From: Serratia sp. UGAL515B_01
Lineage (GTDB): Bacteria > Pseudomonadota > Gammaproteobacteria > Enterobacterales > Enterobacteriaceae
Direction of reading: 5' to 3'
Assembly: GCF_033095805.1 (NCBI RefSeq)
Contig: NZ_CP109901.1
Location: forward strand, 3,903,766 to 3,967,765
Length of the DNA: 64,000 nucleotides
Shown here: in pieces, positions 61,437-64,000 of the stretch
Layout: each line of letters starts with the position of its first letter
Numbering within the stretch: the stretch's first letter is position 1
Position numbers and translations under genes: made by a program
The notes under the pieces: generated by a model
Database searches by the model: none
Seen by the model: only the letters and a program-made list of their open reading frames with translations
What the model was told of the DNA's origin: nothing

Positions 61437-61561
61437 TGTTGGTTCAGTTGGTTCAGTTGGTTCAATTTGTAAAGATTGTTGTTTTATATGACTTTATTTT
61501 CAAAAAGTGAACCAACACAAGGCCGTTTTGAACCAACAAAGGGGGTTTTCGTGTTGGTTCA
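61437..61561. repeat. Iteron cluster, 10-bp TGTTGGTTCA in both orientations
   Basis: Forward copies at 61437-61446, 61447-61455 and 61456-61464 (the last two 9 bp, tandem) and 61552-61561. Reverse copies (TGAACCAACA) at 61508-61517 and 61529-61538. AT-rich DNA lies between. The pattern is typical of an initiator- or regulator-binding array and can form two hairpins. GAACCAACA also ends unit E. Confidence 0.7.
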
Positions 61562-61814
61562 GTGCCTTGCGCTTGTACTTGTCGTGAAACTCCTTTCCTC
61601 TGCTCGCGTGGTGATCACCGATAAATCTTCCTTTCCTCAAGCGCGTGCGCGTACTGTTGCATAAAGTCCATTTTCTCTCGCGTAGTGACGTAATTAAAAT
61701 CTTCACGGGCGCGTATTGGGCGCGAAACTCCACCAGCCAGGAAAGAAACTTTCACGCGCTGATTTCACACGCTGGCCCGGTTATGGCTCTCGGTAAATTG
61801 CCAACATCAGCTAT

Positions 61815-61845
61815 GTATAACGCTGTTATACAGTAGTACACTGTA
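61815..61845. promoter_or_regulatory. Double palindrome operator
   Basis: GTATAAC-GCT-GTTATAC (61815-61831) overlaps TACAGT-AGTAC-ACTGTA (61829-61845), about 30 nt before the ribbon-helix-helix gene; a likely autoregulatory site. Confidence 0.5.
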
Positions 61846-61875
61846 TGCCTATCAACTGGCTATCAAGGTGTGACC

Positions 61876-62307
61876 GTGAGCAAATCCAACTTAGTGGCGT
61901 TCCGGGTTCCGGCAGATTTACAGGATGACTTTAATCAGGCCGTGGCGGCATCAGGTGGCGATAAGTCGTCTTGGCTGGTCGATGCCATCAGAAGCAAACT
62001 AAATCGCCCTGTGGCTGATTCTGATAAGCGTATGTTGGCGCTGGTGGAGCGAATGGAAACGGCAGCGGCGGCGCTGATTGTCGGTAAGTCTGGCATTCCT
62101 CCGCACCCATACAACGAAAAGGCCGTGATTGCTATCGTGGCCCAAACTATCAGGGAAGGTTTAGACAATGGACGGATCATCGCTGAACGGTTGAATGATG
62201 CTGGTTATCAGACCAAAGGCGCTAAGGCATGGGATAAGGATATTTATAGTGCCTGGAAGCGGCAGGGGAATAACGCCAGTCTGATTAATGCCGCGCTGGC
62301 TTTATAG
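61876..62307 (+). CDS. Ribbon-helix-helix-type phage protein
   Basis: 143 residues from GTG 61876, preferred over GTG 61870 because AAGG then lies 7 nt upstream. The N-terminus (NLVAFRVPADLQDDFNQAVAASG, KSSWLVDAIRSKL) looks like an Arc/CopG ribbon-helix-helix DNA-binding domain. The C-terminal half (IREGLDNGRIIAERLNDAGYQTKG) resembles the helical part of a recombinase-associated domain. A palindromic operator precedes it, suggesting self-control. Confidence 0.55.
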   Translation: MSKSNLVAFRVPADLQDDFNQAVAASGGDKSSWLVDAIRSKLNRPVADSDKRMLALVERMETAAAALIVGKSGIPPHPYNEKAVIAIVAQTIREGLDNGRIIAERLNDAGYQTKGAKAWDKDIYSAWKRQGNNASLINAALAL

Positions 62308-62385
62308 TCACGTATGCCAAGCGCATTTTTGCGCTATCGAGAAAATCAATGAGTTATGGTGTTGTTGTGATACTAACCGGGCGAA

Positions 62386-62766
62386 TTACTCATGCTTTGA
62401 AAACAAGTATCGTGCCATCACTAAAACGATCCCAAAAACCTCTGCTAGAGTACCGCCCATAAAGAGATTAATAACAAAATCACTGAAATGAAGCAGCCCT
62501 GCACCAATGAAAATGAAAATACCGTTCATCACAAAAAGCTGACCAATCAAAATCCCGATGAACCATTTGGCGAAAAGCTTTTTAAGCTTTATATCTGTTT
62601 TTAAGTCTTTGGTTTTTGCTCGCTGGTGGGCTTTGGCTGGATCTTCGTCGTTGATGTAAGAAAGCTGAGTAACCTTCGGGGAGGAAACTTCGGCAGGCTC
62701 ACCTCTGGCTTGCCTTGCCGCTTGTTGGAGTATCTTAATGATTACACTATTATCGCTGGATGACAT
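62386..62766 (-). CDS. Small membrane protein
   Basis: 126 residues: polar N-terminal 65 residues, then two transmembrane segments (about 68-95 and 100-118). Starts 6 nt after the upstream metallopeptidase gene's stop, so one operon. No family recognised; partner of the ImmA-like protein by position. Confidence 0.55.
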   Translation of the reverse strand: MSSSDNSVIIKILQQAARQARGEPAEVSSPKVTQLSYINDEDPAKAHQRAKTKDLKTDIKLKKLFAKWFIGILIGQLFVMNGIFIFIGAGLLHFSDFVINLFMGGTLAEVFGIVLVMARYLFSKHE

Positions 62767-62772
62767 AGGGAT

Positions 62773-63255
62773 TTAGCGCAGCCCTAACTTGCTGAGCCTG
62801 AACCTTATCGCATCGTCAGAAACACCAAAATAGGATGACATCATTACAGGGGAATACTTGGCCTCTGCTAATCGCCGAACCTCTTTTTCTGGCATTAGCA
62901 GGCAGGCGGCGAACTGATTAGCGAATATTTCCTCTGGATCAATCCCCTTAGATGAAAGCTTGCCGCGATAGTCGATGAATTGATATTCCAAAGATGTGCC
63001 GTTTTCTGTGCGCCGAATGTAATGCCCTAACTCATGTGCACATGTAAAGCGTTTGCGAACATTACTATCGTTCTGATTCAAGATGATAACAGGGTCTTGT
63101 TCCGCTTCTTTCAGTAAAGCGCCAGAAACTTCATTACTAATCTGAGTTTCAACAACATCCAAGCCTAATTCATTAGCAATCCACACAGGATCTACAGGGA
63201 ACCCTCGATCACCCCAGACGTTGTTTAAGAGGGCGTTTGCGGTTGTACGTGGCAT
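62773..63255 (-). CDS. ImmA/IrrE-family metallopeptidase
   Basis: 160 residues from ATG 63255 (MPRTTANALL), preceded by GAGGAGG. Zinc-peptidase motif HELGHYIRR with an upstream CAHE context and a distal Glu region (EEIFANQFAACLLMPE). ImmA cleaves the phage repressor ImmR in Bacillus ICEs. Here no XRE partner lies alongside, which is unusual. Confidence 0.82.
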   Translation of the reverse strand: MPRTTANALLNNVWGDRGFPVDPVWIANELGLDVVETQISNEVSGALLKEAEQDPVIILNQNDSNVRKRFTCAHELGHYIRRTENGTSLEYQFIDYRGKLSSKGIDPEEIFANQFAACLLMPEKEVRRLAEAKYSPVMMSSYFGVSDDAIRFRLSKLGLR

Positions 63256-63496
63256 AACTTTTCCTCCTCTGGTTGGTTTACGATTGGGTGAATTATGCTC
63301 TGTATTGCACAATACAATCTTTGCACAAACAGCGGTAAACGTCACTAGATATAAGTAAGTATCAGTAGATGCAAGAATAACGCAGTAGATAGCACTAGGG
63401 CGCACAATGACGCTTTCTATGAAACTACACAACACACCCTAGAAAGCATGAAAACCAAAGTGACGGTCTCTGATAAATCAATGAGTTATGGCGCTT

Positions 63497-63685
63497 TTAC
63501 CGCCTCGGCGCTGGCTTCTTCCACTGGTAGGCCGGTGTATTCATCCTCTGCTGGTGGCGCTCCTTGGCGGCTAGTGATGCCGCTACACTGGTTCGGACAT
63601 CCAACATATCTTTGCCGTTCAGGGTGAAGCCTTGCTGTTGTGCTGCGCTGATTAGCGCCTGCTCTATGGTTTGGCGGTCTAACAT
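63497..63685 (-). CDS. Small phage-type hypothetical protein
   Basis: 62 residues, charged, helical start (MLDRQTIEQALISAAQQQGF) and a basic tail. A good ribosome site (GGAGGCAATGCC) supports it as real. No family assigned. Confidence 0.5.
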   Translation of the reverse strand: MLDRQTIEQALISAAQQQGFTLNGKDMLDVRTSVAASLAAKERHQQRMNTPAYQWKKPAPRR

Positions 63686-63748
63686 GGCATTGCCTCCAGA
63701 TGGTGATCGGATTTACCCGTTTGAGCGTGACTATTGGTCACTCACAAA

Positions 63749-64000
63749 TCAAAGCCCGCTAATTCTAACAGTCATCTGGTCGATTATCGGCGCAAATGCT
63801 TTCCAGTACCTTTCCTCAAGCCTGGACAGTTCCGTTCGCTTACGCTCGAACGTTTCCCACCTCATGCCCTTTGGTTTGTAGAACTGGAAAGGAGCCTTGA
63901 ACAGGTTCATTAGCTCCGGTGCGTCATGGGGCCAGATGGCAAGGCGCTTGCTTCTGATTAACCGGCGCATTCTGGCTAACCTGTCCTCGCTCTGGCTAGC
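63749..64000 (-). CDS. C-terminal part of an unknown phage protein, cut by window edge
   Basis: The frame is open to the right edge; 84 residues are visible (MRRLIRSKRLAIWPHDAPEL; YWKAFAPIIDQMTVRISGL), Trp-rich and basic. It may belong to a replication or DNA-binding protein, but I do not recognise it. The start lies beyond the window. Confidence 0.45.
   Translation of the reverse strand, partial: ASQSEDRLARMRRLIRSKRLAIWPHDAPELMNLFKAPFQFYKPKGMRWETFERKRTELSRLEERYWKAFAPIIDQMTVRISGL

Larger units (their letters stand above)
61175..61869. other. Non-coding interval with unit E, iterons and operator
   Basis: About 695 bp holding repeat unit E, a cluster of 10-bp iterons and a double palindrome before the RHH gene, all listed separately. 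Between 61570 and 61800 nothing further is recognised. Confidence 0.5.

Noticed and set aside
61437..61561. Telomere- or STR-like expansion
   Set aside because: Copies occur in both orientations with unique DNA between, which fits binding sites rather than simple slippage.
1..64000. tRNA or rRNA genes
   Set aside because: No cloverleaf-like or rRNA sequence was recognised by eye in any intergenic region, including the trmL junction.

Overview
The window is enterobacterial chromosome, most likely Serratia or a close Yersiniaceae relative. The housekeeping blocks (yidR-yidQ-ibpAB-yidE, yiaC-tag, glyQS, mtlADR-yibL, sodA, fdhD-fdoGHI-fdhE, cpxP/cpxRA-trmL) read close to their E. coli counterparts, but their order and the many 127-bp ERIC repeats point to that family. 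The species call is inference from gene content.

Layout. (1) 1-12.9 kb is an AT-rich island encoding part of a type IV pilus like the thin pilus of plasmid R64: a PilQ-type ATPase (cut by the window edge), PilR, two exported accessory proteins, a LuxR-type regulator and two large prepilin-like tip proteins. It also holds an unusual family of prepilin genes: four intact, one without a start codon, one reduced to its N-terminus, and one diverged relative without a leader. (2) 13.1-18.6 kb, minus strand, carries a YheO-type regulator with two amino-acid enzymes, then a methionine-rich copper TonB receptor with a DUF2946 partner. (3) 18.8-33.8 kb carries yidR, yidQ, the small heat-shock genes ibpA/ibpB, yidE, avtA, malS, a dehydrogenase/LysR divergent pair, a Ktr-type potassium transporter, an NlpC/P60 hydrolase, yiaC and tag. 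(4) 34.2-43.4 kb carries glyQS, yiaF, the mannitol operon behind four CRP sites, a decayed LysE exporter and yibL. (5) 43.5-47.5 kb is an AT-rich insertion scar: IS6, an MFS gene cleanly split by an IS5-family element, IS1, and an IS4-family remnant. (6) 47.7-58.7 kb carries sodA, the selenocysteine formate dehydrogenase-O locus, the Cpx envelope-stress system and trmL. (7) 58.8-64 kb is the start of a prophage or satellite-like mobile element, running off the right edge.

The most interesting signal is in region 7. Five related units lie at 59.9-61.3 kb. In four of them a heptamer of the form GNNNACC occurs three times at fixed 12- and 15-nt spacing; the heptamer is the same within a unit but differs between units. 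In three units an upstream arm is the reverse complement of that unit's own heptamer (one through a G-U wobble), at an almost constant distance. This covariation suggests structured or antisense RNAs, perhaps C4/P4-type immunity RNAs, in an element for which no repressor protein is visible. The second point of interest is the pilin family with silent or broken cassettes in region 1.
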